Origin: Opisthorchis felineus
Taxonomy: Eukaryota > Platyhelminthes > Trematoda > Opisthorchiida > Opisthorchiidae
Assembly (NCBI GenBank): GCA_004794785.1
Contig: SJOL01008635.1
Span: 667,192-731,191, forward strand
Length of the DNA: 64,000 bases
Direction of reading: 5' to 3'
Positions 47,281 to 57,480 of the stretch are shown here, piece after piece. Both the position numbers and the translations under genes were made by a program. Under the pieces are notes generated by a model, which saw only the letters and a list, made by a program, of their open reading frames with translations, was not told where the DNA came from and made no database searches. How positions within the stretch are numbered: the stretch's first letter is position 1; every line of letters begins with the position of its first letter.

Positions 47281-50240
47281 GGTTATAACGTCCGTACTCT
47301 ATGTCAAATTGGCAAAGTGGCAATGCTCGCTGAAACCTTGTACTCCCTTAAAATTGATGTATACTGTGTCTCCGAAACACACATACAAGACCCAAGCGTG
47401 GTTATGCATCTCAGAACGCCAAGGATGAACTCAGATCCTTCACATTTCTCCCTCCGTGTGTCCGGTGATCCAGAAGCGATGACTCGTGGAATATATGGCG
47501 TGGGAGTTGCACTCAGCCCCAGAGCTGAACGCGCTTTGCTGGATTGGATCCCAGTGAACAGTCGCCTTTGCGCCGTCCGGTTATCCAGTTCAATCAAGCT
47601 CAATGCATCTCGGCATAAAAGGCGATGCCTGTTTGTAGTGTCTGCTTATGCCCCGACGGACTGCAGTTCTGATGCTGAGAAGGATACTTTCTATCGAGAG
47701 CTATCCGGGCTCATTCATCAAGCAAAGAGCACTGACATTGTGATCCTTGCAGGTAATATGAATGCTCAAGTAGGTCGTCTGAGCTCCTTGGAATCACATT
47801 TGGGCGGTCGATTCGGAGTCGATGCTCGCCTCACAAACAACGGAAATAGACTCCTTCAGTTGTGTGCTTACCATGAAGTGTTTTGGAAAGTACGAACTTT
47901 CAACACAAACGTTCGCATCGCGTAACCTGGCGGCCGCCAGCTGCAAACCAACCGTGGACCCCGTTGGACCACGTGGCCATCAACCACCGGTGGAGAGCCA
48001 CAATTCAAGACTGCCGCTCCTTCTGGGGCACACCACTTGATTCCGATCACGCCATGGTGCGTGCACGCCTGACAGTTCGCTTCCCTTCAGGCCCTCGCAA
48101 ATTAGCAAGAAGCATTCCAATCCACTATCTTCAAAGAACTACCATAGCTCAACAGTACCGATCTGAGCTAGCCCAACAACTCTCCACAGTAAACCAATAC
48201 TGTAGTGGCCGTGAGCATGTGGATGAAACGTGTCAAAATGTGAAAGGAGCTATGTTAGCGGCGTTCAGTGCCGTCTGTCCGACCTCTCCGATTCGACCGA
48301 AAGACCACTGGATGTCGGCGATATCGCTATCCATGATTGATGCCAGGAAATCGATACCAGCAGGAAACGAGTATGACGGCGCACGTAAATCCCTCACACG
48401 CCAAGTAGTGAAGAGTCTAAGGAAAGACCGAGAGCTATGGTAGACATCGAAAGCACGGGAGATGGAGAAGGCTTTTGCTACGGGAAACAGCCGTGCCATA
48501 TATCAACTGACACGATCGACTGGCCCTAGGAAAGCAGCGGTCAGCGAAACGATAAGTGAAAAAGATGGCTCATTAATTCACTCGCAAAAACGTCGACTGG
48601 AAAGATGGGCCGAACTCTTCGAAGAACAGTTCAGCTGGCCTCCTGTAACACAGCCTGCGGAGATAATGCACACGGGCGAATGGAATGTAAACCTTGATCG
48701 CAAGAAGAAATAAAGTACGAAATATCCGTGCTAAAACGTGAGAAGGTACCAGGACCGGACGGTCTGTACCAAGCCCTCTTCAAAGAAGGCGGAGAATCCC
48801 TGGTGACCCATCTGACAAAGCTTATTGGTGCTATATGGAACGAAGAGAAGGTGCCTGCAGAATGGGGCATATCGACAGTTATCCCCTTCTTCAAAAAGGG
48901 TACGCGGACGCTGTGTGAAAACCACCGTGGCATCAGCCTGTTAGCTGTGGCATCGAAAGTGCTCTCTGGTCTTATCCTTCGAAGGTTGACTGAACACAGG
49001 GAGAGACAGATCCGTGAAAACCAAGCTCGGTTCCGTCCTGCAAGAGGATGCATCGATCATATCTTCACCCTCCGACAGATTCTGGAACATCGACACTGCT
49101 TCCAGCAACCAACAATGGTTGTGTTTCTTGGTATGAAAGCTGCATCTGACTCTGGATCGTCAGGCACTATGATAGTGTCTGTGGAGCAAAGGTGTCCCCC
49201 ATACATTCTTGACCCTCCTAAGGCGCTGTACGCCAACTCCCGCGGCCGCGTGAAGGTCTACGGGAAGCTCTCGCCTGAGTTCACCACATCAAGTGGTGTC
49301 AGACAGGCCTATCCTCTTCAACTTCGTCATTGATTCGATCATGAAAGACTCACTATCAGCCTCTAATGCCTGTGGGGTGGAGGTGCTCCCTGGGCGTCCG
49401 CTCACAGATATCGAGTACGCAGACGACATAGCTCTTCTTGGATTTGACCCCGTGGTAATTCAAACAATATTAAATAATCTAAATAATTCCGTCTCATGGT
49501 TTGGCAGGTGCTTCACACCTGCAAAGTGTAAAGTGCTACTGCAAGACTGGGTAATATCGAACCCTAGCCTCATGCTTGCGGATGAACCGATTGAGGTAGT
49601 AGACAAATTTGTCTACCTGGGCAGCTGTATTAGCCCCGGTGGTCTCGCGAAAGATGCTATTTCCATCCGGATTGAGAAGGCCAGAGCAGCTTTTGTGAAC
49701 CTGCGTCACCTGTGGCGTAGGCGTGACATCAGCTTATCCGTCAAGGGTCGAGTGTACAATGCTGCGGTGCGCTCCGTATTACTATACGGATCAGGAACCT
49801 GGCCGCTGCGCGCCGAGGGCGTCAAAAGACTTTCAGTGTTTGACCATCGATGTCTTCGGAGCATTGCCCGAGTCTGGTGGGAACACCGGATAAGCAATGC
49901 TGAGGTACGTCGAATGGTATTCGGAAGAAATAACTCACCCTCGATAGATGAACTGATCACAATGCATAGGTTGCGCTGGCTTGGCCACGTGCTGCGCATG
50001 CCAGTCGACCGACTGGCACAAGCACGTGACGGGTGGAAACGAACCAGAGGTGGTCAATCAATGACTTGGCAGCGAAGTATAAAAGCCATTACCAGCAAAC
50101 TCAGCTGCGCTGGTCATTGCCGTCTTCCTGGATGGGGACCCCGAGACGGGCCACATCAATGGTTAGAGACATTGTCAGACATGGCCCAGTCGCGCCCTCA
50201 ATGGCGCTCGTGCATCCAAGCTATTGCCTTCAATGCATAG
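47281..50240 (+). pseudogene. LINE endonuclease-reverse transcriptase pseudogene
   Basis: Endonuclease: YNVRTLCQIG (47287), IDVYCVSETHIQD (the catalytic Glu), SAYAPTD, ILAGNMNAQVG, and SDHAMVRAR (about 48045). A frame change near 47900 and an in-frame TAG at 48441-48443 follow, then a frame change near 48715. RT: VPGPDGLYQALFKEGGE (48750), ISTVIPFFKKG, FRPARGCIDHIF, motif A as FLGMKAASDS (expected FLDLKAAFDS, catalytic Asp replaced by Gly), SGVRQ, a third frame change near 49300, YADD intact at 49416-49427, KVLLQD, YLGSCIS and LRWLGHVLRMP. The last 315 codons to the stop at 50240 are uninterrupted. Confidence 0.9.
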
Positions 50241-50699
50241 CTCCCTTCCCAATCCCCCCACTTGAGAGTCCACTGACAGTGCTGTATCTACGCACCAATT
50301 TATCAGCTCCCGCCTCCAATGCACGGCTACCTCCCCCACCTCCCCAAATCATCGGTGAACGAAACTGTGGCAACTACAACCACTGTACGACAAGTACGCG
50401 GTTCTTACAGCTGATGATAATGATGAAGGGCTCTTACGGAGGGCAGTCGGACAGCACAGATTCGACTGTCTTCGGGTATCTAGTCGGGTCAAGAAGCTGG
50501 CAAACTTAGGGCTGAACTCACACCGGCTCAACCCACTGCGTCAGCTCCGGAATTACTTACAGTTCGTAATATAAGCAGTGAAGGTGCCGTAAGACCCAAC
50601 CAGTGTATCTGTAACCTGTGCTTCAGAAGTGCAGCAAACATCAACCGCTGAAGTACCCATGGTGTGCGAAAAAGAAGTCTGTCAGGTTAATCAGCGTAG

Positions 50700-51370
50700 G
50701 AGCTTTTACTGTAAAGACCACGAAAATAGCGGAAGGGAGGTCTAATTGAGAACGCGAAGTAGTAGGTGGACGCAATCCCCGAATTTCCGTCAAATTGATG
50801 GCCTACTTCAATCCAAAATTGCGAACTACACTCATTTGCACACCAGTGTGGTTCTCGCGTAAAACCCAATTGAATCCCAGCTGAATCTCTAGTCTATAAT
50901 ATTATTCAACTGAATGTGCTGCACAGAGGCCGTCTCATGCTTCAGTTGGCACGACATTCGAAATATCGCAGTGCATATTCTTGGAGACAGTATACGATAA
51001 ATAAGAGATTCAGCTGAGATTCAGATGAGCATCCCGTGAAAACCATACTAGTGTGAAAATGGGTATTTCACGAATTTCGCACAATTTGGGTTCAAATAAA
51101 ACATAAGGTTGATGGAAACTCGGGGACTGCGTGCACCTGATGAACCCCAAGGACGAAACCGATCGTGGCCTGCCGACGAGTTTCCAGCAACCTTCTGAGT
51201 AGTTCCATTTTAAAAAATATACTGCAGTATCCAGAATATCGTACCAAGTGAAACATGAGGCAGCCTTTCTGCATCACATACAGCTGTGGAATATGACAAA
51301 CGAGAGATTCAGCTGGGATTCAGTTGAGTTCCCTGTGAATACCAAATTAGTGTGCAACCAGTTGTAAGCT
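50700..51370. repeat. Hammerhead-bearing repeat: inverted plus direct copies
   Basis: Between the two LINE copies. Positions 50735-50990 read on the minus strand as CATGAGACGGCCTCTGTGCA, GAGATTCAGCTGGGATTCA, then GGGGATTGCGTCCACCTACT, matching one repeat unit whose ribozyme core is lost. Positions 51003-51230 are a direct unit ending in ribozyme copy B, followed at 51231-51370 by the start of a further unit (GAATATCGTA, CATGAGGCAGCCT, GAGATTCAGCTGGG). The inverted-then-direct arrangement is the same as at 35.27-35.76 kb. Confidence 0.75.
51131..51170 (+). ncRNA. Hammerhead ribozyme, copy B (partly decayed)
   Basis: Plus strand: stem I side GTGCAC, core CTGATGA (51137-51143), a shortened stem II ACCCCAAGGAC, GAAA (51155-51158), CCGATC with predicted cleavage after C51164, and stem I side GTGGCC. 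The three base pairs of stem I next to the core are intact; outer pairs are partly lost. Stem II has lost three bases compared with copy A, leaving at most two C-G pairs. The flanks (ATGGAAACTCGGGGACTGCG upstream, CAGCAACCTT downstream) are nearly the same as in copy A. Confidence 0.65.
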
Positions 51371-53180
51371 TATTGTTAAGCTGAATGCTGAAGGACGTTT
51401 TATCGGTGCAGAAGTTAGGGATGATCGGTCAGGGAGCCCACTTTTATAACTGCAATTGTTTCCACCAGAATGGTGGCGAATAACCTTAGAAGCCTTACAC
51501 AACAATTCACACATTTGTTAAAGAACCCAATTCAACTGATAATCCACAATGTTTAAATTCCTGCCACCATACCGTTTGATTCGGATCAGGACGCCAAAAT
51601 TTACAGAATCCATGAGCTTTTCAGGAGTAGCATTTTGCCAGAACCGTACAAAGGGAACTGCAACAGTGAGATTAAATGAATCGAAGACACCGATGGTCAA
51701 ACAGTGGAAGCTGTTTGAAGTCCACGGAGTGCAAGGGCTGGGTTATAATATGGAGCACACCGCAGCATTGTAAACTCGATCTTTGAAGGATAAGCTGTCA
51801 CACCTACGTGATGCAGGTTGACAAAAACTGCTTACCAATTCGGAACGAGATATTATTTTTGGCTAGACCGTCGGGAATGATACAGCTTACAGGGTAGAAA
51901 AATTTGTCTACCACCTCAATCGGTTAACCCTCAAACACGAGTCTCACCCTTTCTTGCAGCAGGTAAGAAGCGCATGCCAAACCGTGAGGCAGAATTATTT
52001 AGATTATTCGACATTGTTTGCATTTCAAATGCATCAGACCCAAAAAGAGCTGTCGTCTGGGTATTCCATATCTGTGAGCGGACTCCCCGGGAGCACTTCG
52101 ACTCCACAGGCATTAGAGGCTGGTAGTAAGTCTTCCATAATCGTATCAATAACGAAGTTGGAGTGGACAGGTGCACGACGACAGATTTGCCTGACACCAC
52201 TTGTAGTGAACTTATCAGAGCGCTTCCCGTAGACACTCACGCGTCCGCGGGAGTTGGCATGCAGTGCCTCAAGGGGGGTCAAGAATTTACACCTTTGCTT
52301 CATATACACTGCCATAGTGCTTGACGGCCCGCAGAGTCAGATACAGCTTTCAAGTCAAGGAACACCACCATTGTTGGTTGCTGGAAGCAGTGTCATTGTT
52401 CCAGAATCTGCCAGAGGTTGAAAATGTGATCGATGCATCCTCTCAAAGGACGGAACCCAGCTTGGTTTTCATGGATCTTCCTCTCCTTGTGTTCAGTCAG
52501 CCTTTGAATGATAAGAAAACAGAACACCTTCAATACCACAGCTACCAGCCTAATGACACGGTGGCTTTCACATAGAGTCCGCGTACCCTTTTTGAAGATA
52601 GGGACGACTGTTGACGTGCCCCGTTCTGCAGGCAATTTCTCTACATTCCACATCGCATCAGTGAGTTGTGTCAGATGGGTCACCAGGGGTCCTACACCTC
52701 CTTTGAAGAGGGCCGGATATAGACAGTTCAGTCCTGGTACCTCCTCAGGTTTCACCAAGGATACCCCGTATTTTATTTCTTCTTCTGACGGGTGATTAGG
52801 GTCTACGTTCCAATCACGCGTAGCCACAGTCCCCAAAGCCTGTGATTCCTCTGACTCAGAAGCTGTGTTGCAGACAGCCAGCTAAACTGTTTCTCGAAGT
52901 GCTCGGTCAATCTGTCCAGTGAGCGCTCTTACGAGTCAATTAACTATCAGCCTTTTCCGCTTATCGTTTCACTGATTGTTACTTTCCTGCGGATAGTCGA
53001 TCGTATCAATTGGCATAGGGCACGGCTGTTTCTGGTAGCAAAAGCCTTTTCCATCTCCCGAGCTTTCGATGTCCACCAGAGCTCTCGGTCTTTCCTTAGG
53101 CTCTTCACTATTTTGGCGTCTGAGGGATTTGCGTGAGCCGTCGTACTTGTTGCCTGCTGGTAAGCATTTCTTGGCATCAA

Positions 53181-53387
53181 CAGATAAATATAAAAAATAA
53201 AGATAATCGTTCAGCTGTAACACCCTTCCGGTGCCTAACTGCCACGCCACCAGAAGGAAGCACGAGGGCTGGGATACTGTCAGGTTGCCCAAACCTAGAC
53301 AGGGGAAGTCGAGAGGCAGAGGCCGGGTTCGATCCACGGACCTTCCGGTCAGTAAAGTCGCACTCTAGCCACTGAGCCATCCCGCCC
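53181..53387 (-). mobile_element. tRNA-derived SINE, copy 2 (minus), with 11-bp TSD
   Basis: Flanked by CTTGGCATCAA at 53170-53180 and 53388-53398. On the minus strand it starts GGGCGGGATGGCTCAGTGG (A box), then GTGGATCGAACCC (B box), a body of about 120 bp, and an AT-rich tail. The insertion interrupts the LINE between endonuclease and RT, so it is younger than that LINE copy. Confidence 0.9.
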
Positions 53388-53874
53388 CTTGGCATCAATA
53401 AGTGCCAGTGATCTCGATATCCAGTGGTCATTTGATTCCATCGGATAAGTTAGATGGACAGTACTACACGCCACTAGCATAGCTCCTTTAGTAATATACC
53501 ATGCTTCATCCGCGCGCCCGCTACCATTAAAATGTTGGTTTACTATAGAGAGTAGTTGAGCTTGCTCGGATCGACACTGCCGTGCTGTGGTAGTTGTTCA
53601 AAAATGGTAGGTTGGCATGCTTCTTGCTGACTTGCGACGGCCTGAACGGAAGCGAATTGTCAAGCGTACTCGCACTACGGCGTGATCGGAATCAAGTTGT
53701 GTGCTCCAGAAGGAATGGTAGTCTTGAACTGTGACTCCAATGGCTGGTAGTCGCGTGACATAAATGCGCTCACGATTGTTTTGCACCTGGTTGCCGCCTG
53801 ATTATATGGTACCAGCACTTCCGTTGAAAATTCGTGTTGGCCAGAAACAGTTGTAAGTCAGTACATAACTGGAG

Positions 53875-54070
53875 TAATAGTAATAATGATAATGATAGTT
53901 CAGCTGTAGCACCCTCTCGGTGCCTAGCTGCCATGCTACCCGAGGGAAGCACAAGGGCTGGGATACTGCCAGGTTGCCCAAGCCTAGACAAGAGAACTCG
54001 AGATGCAGAGGTCAGGTTAGAACCACGCGCCTTCCGTCGACAAATTCGCGCCCTAACCAGAGCCATCTCG
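53875..54070 (-). mobile_element. tRNA-derived SINE, copy 3 (minus), with short TSD
   Basis: Flanked by CTGGAG at 53869-53874 and 54071-54076. Removing it rejoins the endonuclease reading ...NCEELLQ with LCTDLQLF. On the minus strand: GATGGCTCTGGTTAGGGCG (A-box-like), GTGGTTCTAACC (B-box-like), the same body as copy 2, and a CATTATCATTATTACTATTA tail. Confidence 0.87.
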
Positions 54071-55298
54071 CTGGAGGAGCTCCTCACAGTTGTCCCACAG
54101 TGAGCAGACTCTAAATCGACCGCCTAGATATAATTCCAGGGAGCTCAGATGACCCACCTGGGCATTCATGTCGCCCACAAGGACCACATTGTCAGTGCTT
54201 CTTGCTCGACGAATAAGCCTGGATAACTGTCGATAGAAAGCACCCTTCTCAGTGTCAGAAGTGCAATCCTTTGGGGCATATATGGACACTACAAACAGGC
54301 ACCGTTTTTCTTATCGAGGGACAGAGCTTGATTGGGCTGGATAACCGAACGGCGCAAAGACGACTGTTCACCGGAATCCAGTTCGGAAAAGCCCATTCCG
54401 CTGTAGGGCTGAGTGCAACACTCACGCCACATACTCAACGAGTCATCGCTTCTGGATCACCAAACACACGGAGAGTAAAATGTGAGATATTTGAGTTCGT
54501 CTTCGGCGTTTTGAGGTGCATGACTGTGCTTGGGTCTTGTATGCGTGTTTCAGATACACAGCATACATCAACTTCAAGGGGGCATAATGTCTCAGCGAGG
54601 ATTACCAATTTTCTAATATGACATAGAGCACGGAGGTTGCATACGGCACATCGGTCAGATAACCGACAACTCAGCAGCACTTGTTTGTGTGGTAGGAACG
54701 GGCTGGGGGGACATCGGCGGACAAACAACTATGGAGGCAAACGGGACTTCCAGGTTTCCCAGGCCGAGGAAGTGGGTTTGCTTGAGGTATCCCATCCTGA
54801 TCCCTTGACTTAAAAGTCTGACCCACAAGGCAGCGGACAGTAGGGTTTTCTTGTTGGGACCCTTCCCTGAGCCGATGACTCAATAGTCTGACCTGCTCAG
54901 CTGCAGGGGGTGGCCTAACCCGAGGGCGCAGGGAGTAAGGCACTCAAGTCTCACTCCTGATGAAGCTGCGCGCAGCAGCGGCTGGGTAGCACCGGATTCT
55001 TTGGTTTTAAAATTAGTTGGACCGTATTGACCAATGCGCCGGTGATCACGGTCAATCGTTGGGCGATCAGTGTGCGGTTTTTAGAGCCGACCTTTTCCCA
55101 TTCGTTCTTCCGCGGAGGAAAGCAGCATCGTTGCTTCCATGAATATGGATATGCTGGTTGCCTAGGTGAAACACCCTACTGCCTTCACACACCTATCGCA
55201 GAGGACAGTGCGACTTTACCCCCAGACCACCTCGTAGCACGATTACTCGTAGTACGTGGTCTCACTGCTGTTGATCTGACTGCTCCCCTATGGCCCTC

Positions 55299-55390
55299 CT
55301 GTCTGGGCTTGGGCAACCTGTCAGTATCCCAGCCCTAGTGCTTTCCTCGGGTGGCATGGCAGTTAGGCACCGAAAAAATGTTAAAGCTGG
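55299..55390 (+). mobile_element. 5'-truncated SINE fragment, copy 4 (plus)
   Basis: TGGGCTTGGGCAACCTGTCA through GGCATGGCAGTTAGGCACCG matches the 3' half of the SINE body on the opposite strand to copies 1-3. The tRNA-like head is missing. It abuts the truncated 5' end of the minus LINE. Confidence 0.82.
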
Positions 55391-55525
55391 ATGATTGTTA
55401 TTTCATTACAGCAAATTAAATACCGACTCCATCAACAGAGCTACTCCCAAGTGTGCAGCTGACACCATGGTGTCAGGTTGAGAGAAACACTTTATCTCGA
55501 TTACCAAGCGGTTTAAACATTCTTT

Positions 55526-56135
55526 GTGACAGCAGGCTTTAACGCACTGAGAAGATGCTACCGGTACGAACCATATGTAGCTTATGACAACCTGGAAGCG
55601 GTTTCATCCCACCAGAGACGGCACAACCTTCACCCGAATTATGTATATCAGCAGCAACAAGGCTACAGCCTATCAGAACGGAAGGGGATTAGGGACATTT
55701 CCTTTGTGGTTCGTTGGAAAACCACGGTTTGCCGAAAAACGCCTGGTTTCGTTGCGCTGAAAATAAAGTATCATCAGTATCGCCACCACACAACAGTGCG
55801 CGACTTCATAGACCAGAGTTGTCAACGGAATCAAAGGCCATTGACACACGCATACGTTTTTCAAGAAAGCTTAAAATGGTTGCCTTTCGATAAAGGTGGC
55901 AGAGATCCAGAATCAAGGACTACAGGCCGCGTACTTAGTAGGAACCATATCAGTTGAGATCCGATCGGTGCAACCAAAAACCAAACGTCGTACCAAGGAA
56001 AGCATTGATGGTTTGAAGGTATTCAAACACGTACTTGGTCTAGATGCTCGTCTGGAACCCAGAAAACTACATGAACGCAGGGCATCAGCTGAGCTATGCA
56101 GCCGGTTGCCCATTAGCGCTCTTTACGTGTTTTGA
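55526..56135 (+). other. Unrecognised open region (two overlapping frames)
   Basis: A 143-codon frame (55526-55957) overlaps a second frame (55896-56135, 79 codons) that continues in another phase. The first product is rich in Tyr, Arg and Gln; the second is Lys/Arg/Glu-rich and ends LPISALYVF. The pattern fits one frameshifted coding region, perhaps of a mobile element or a processed pseudogene, but I do not recognise either part. Confidence 0.25.
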
Positions 56136-56164
56136 ATACTGAAGGTCAGTGTGCTCGAGTAAAG

Positions 56165-57480
56165 GTCAGTTCAGTAGAAGCACGGATTCAAGGGTTCACG
56201 GATTGATACACAAGATCGAGGAATTCGCCCACGTTTCCCGGGTCGGTTTTGACTTTGTCGTTCAGCGGCTGCCGTTCATTTGGAAGGCACAAGCGAAAAA
56301 AGGGATGTAGAGCTGCTGTTTAAGTTCTCAGGGGGGGGGGTAAGCTTGCCAGCATGATGACATAAAAAATCATCTAAAAGTGTTTTGAACTGGGTTCCAG
56401 ATGCAGCGTTGCTAAACGTCAGAGGAGGAATATTTCGCGCACCAACTATCCGAAATGTGAAATAGTTTTGCCTGATAAAATTGTGCGCTCTGAACTTGAA
56501 AATCTTCTTACCATTTCCCCGCAGTGAACTAGCTGAGTCGACCGTGGAAACCCTGTTAGCCAAACCTTGTTCAAACAAGGTATAGGTAGGTATTAGGTCC
56601 CCTCGGAGACGATAGTACTCTATGGGAAAGATTTCATTCACCTTGAGACGTGTTTCACGATCAACAGATTTGAGGCCAGCAATCATCCTAGCAGCAGCTT
56701 GCTGGACATGGTCAGTGAGGTTACGTCCTTATTGCGTCTCGGATAGACAACTTGATCGGCGTATCCAACAAGCGGTCTGATGTAAGCGTCATAGTTTATC
56801 TGAACGTCCATGGGAGTAACACGGGGGAAGGCGGGCCGAATCATCCGTAGAACGATGAATGCTTTTTGAGCCGGATTTTCTTGGTGTTGCAGGAAGGGCA
56901 TGTCTGAAGAGAGCTGGATACCTAAATCTTTTTTGCATATATTCTCATAATGCCTTCTGGTCCGTTCTTACCATATACGAGAAAGACGTTCACTTCTCCT
57001 CCAAACGACATATGGAAGCACTTGAGGTCATTCAGAGGAAGGCGACAGTTCGGTGACCACCGCTTTGCAGTGTCGACATCCAGTCGGAGAGTGGGGACAA
57101 TGTAACCCTGGGATTTCATGTCGTCCACAAAAAGTAGAAGTAAACTTGGAAGCGCATCAGGAAGGTTATTGAGGTATATCTAAAACGGGAGTGGTCTCAA
57201 AACGGAGCCTTGGAGAACTCCAATAGAGGTCGGTGCAGAATAGGAGTAGGTCGGGCCTACTTTCTCACAGAATTTTCTATCTGATAAGAACGCCTCAAAC
57301 CAGTGTAGAATTGCTCCTTTAATTCCGTACGACTCAAGTTTGGGAGCAGAGGACCGTGTGGTATTCGGTGGAGAGTTTTTATATGTCGGCGCGGGGTTGT
57401 TTTGGGCGAAAGAACAGCCGACCCCATACGTTAGACGAAACCGAGGGAAGTTGTAAACTCTTGTGCTCAAAAAAGCACGC
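56165..57480 (-). mobile_element. CR1-like LINE, 5'-truncated RT and 3' end
   Basis: From 57480 downward on the minus strand: KLESYGIKGAILHWFEAFLS (57370-57310), GVLQGSVL (motif B, about 57220), FVDD (motif C, intact, 57131-57120), [76 protein letters not shown] and the C-terminal helix region. The 3' end near 56165-56200 has 8-bp repeats of the AATCCGTG type, like CR1 termini. Several frame changes occur, and a 10-G run lies at 56331-56340. The 5' end is lost near 57480. Confidence 0.85.

Larger units (their letters stand above)
46440..50430 (+). mobile_element. Near-complete LINE (RTE-like), plus copy
   Basis: About 4 kb: a 5' region with hairpins and 72-bp tandem repeats, an APE endonuclease from 47281, reverse transcriptase to a stop at 50240, and a short 3' UTR ending in a TGATGATAATGATGA tail near 50430. 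The 5' boundary (46440-46480) is approximate. The coding region is broken by at least one nonsense codon and three frame changes, and RT motif A has lost its Asp, so it cannot move itself. The second copy at 51690-55303 is in the opposite orientation. Confidence 0.88.
51690..55303 (-). mobile_element. LINE (RTE-like), minus copy, 5'-truncated, SINE-interrupted
   Basis: The same family as the plus copy at 46440-50430, in reverse. From 55303 down: 5' region matching 46580 onward, two 72-bp repeat units (about 54905-54800), endonuclease (54700-53590; SETRIQDPSTVMHLKTP, APKDCTSDTEK, LVGDMNAQVG), RT (53180-51850), and a decayed C-terminus (FDHRCLRFI near 51695). RT motif C reads YPDD near 52053 (Ala to Pro). 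Two SINEs are inserted at 53181-53387 and 53875-54070. The 5' end abuts a SINE fragment at 55299. Inactive. Confidence 0.87.

Noticed and set aside
50409..50430. CTGATGA followed by ATAATGATGA as a hammerhead core
   Set aside because: It belongs to the TGATGA-type tail of the LINE; no stem II or GAAA follows.
50560..50660. ATG-GGT minus-strand start (MGTSAVDVCC) as the missing first UBTD exon
   Set aside because: It does not match MGGC and more closely resembles a decayed LINE endonuclease segment.
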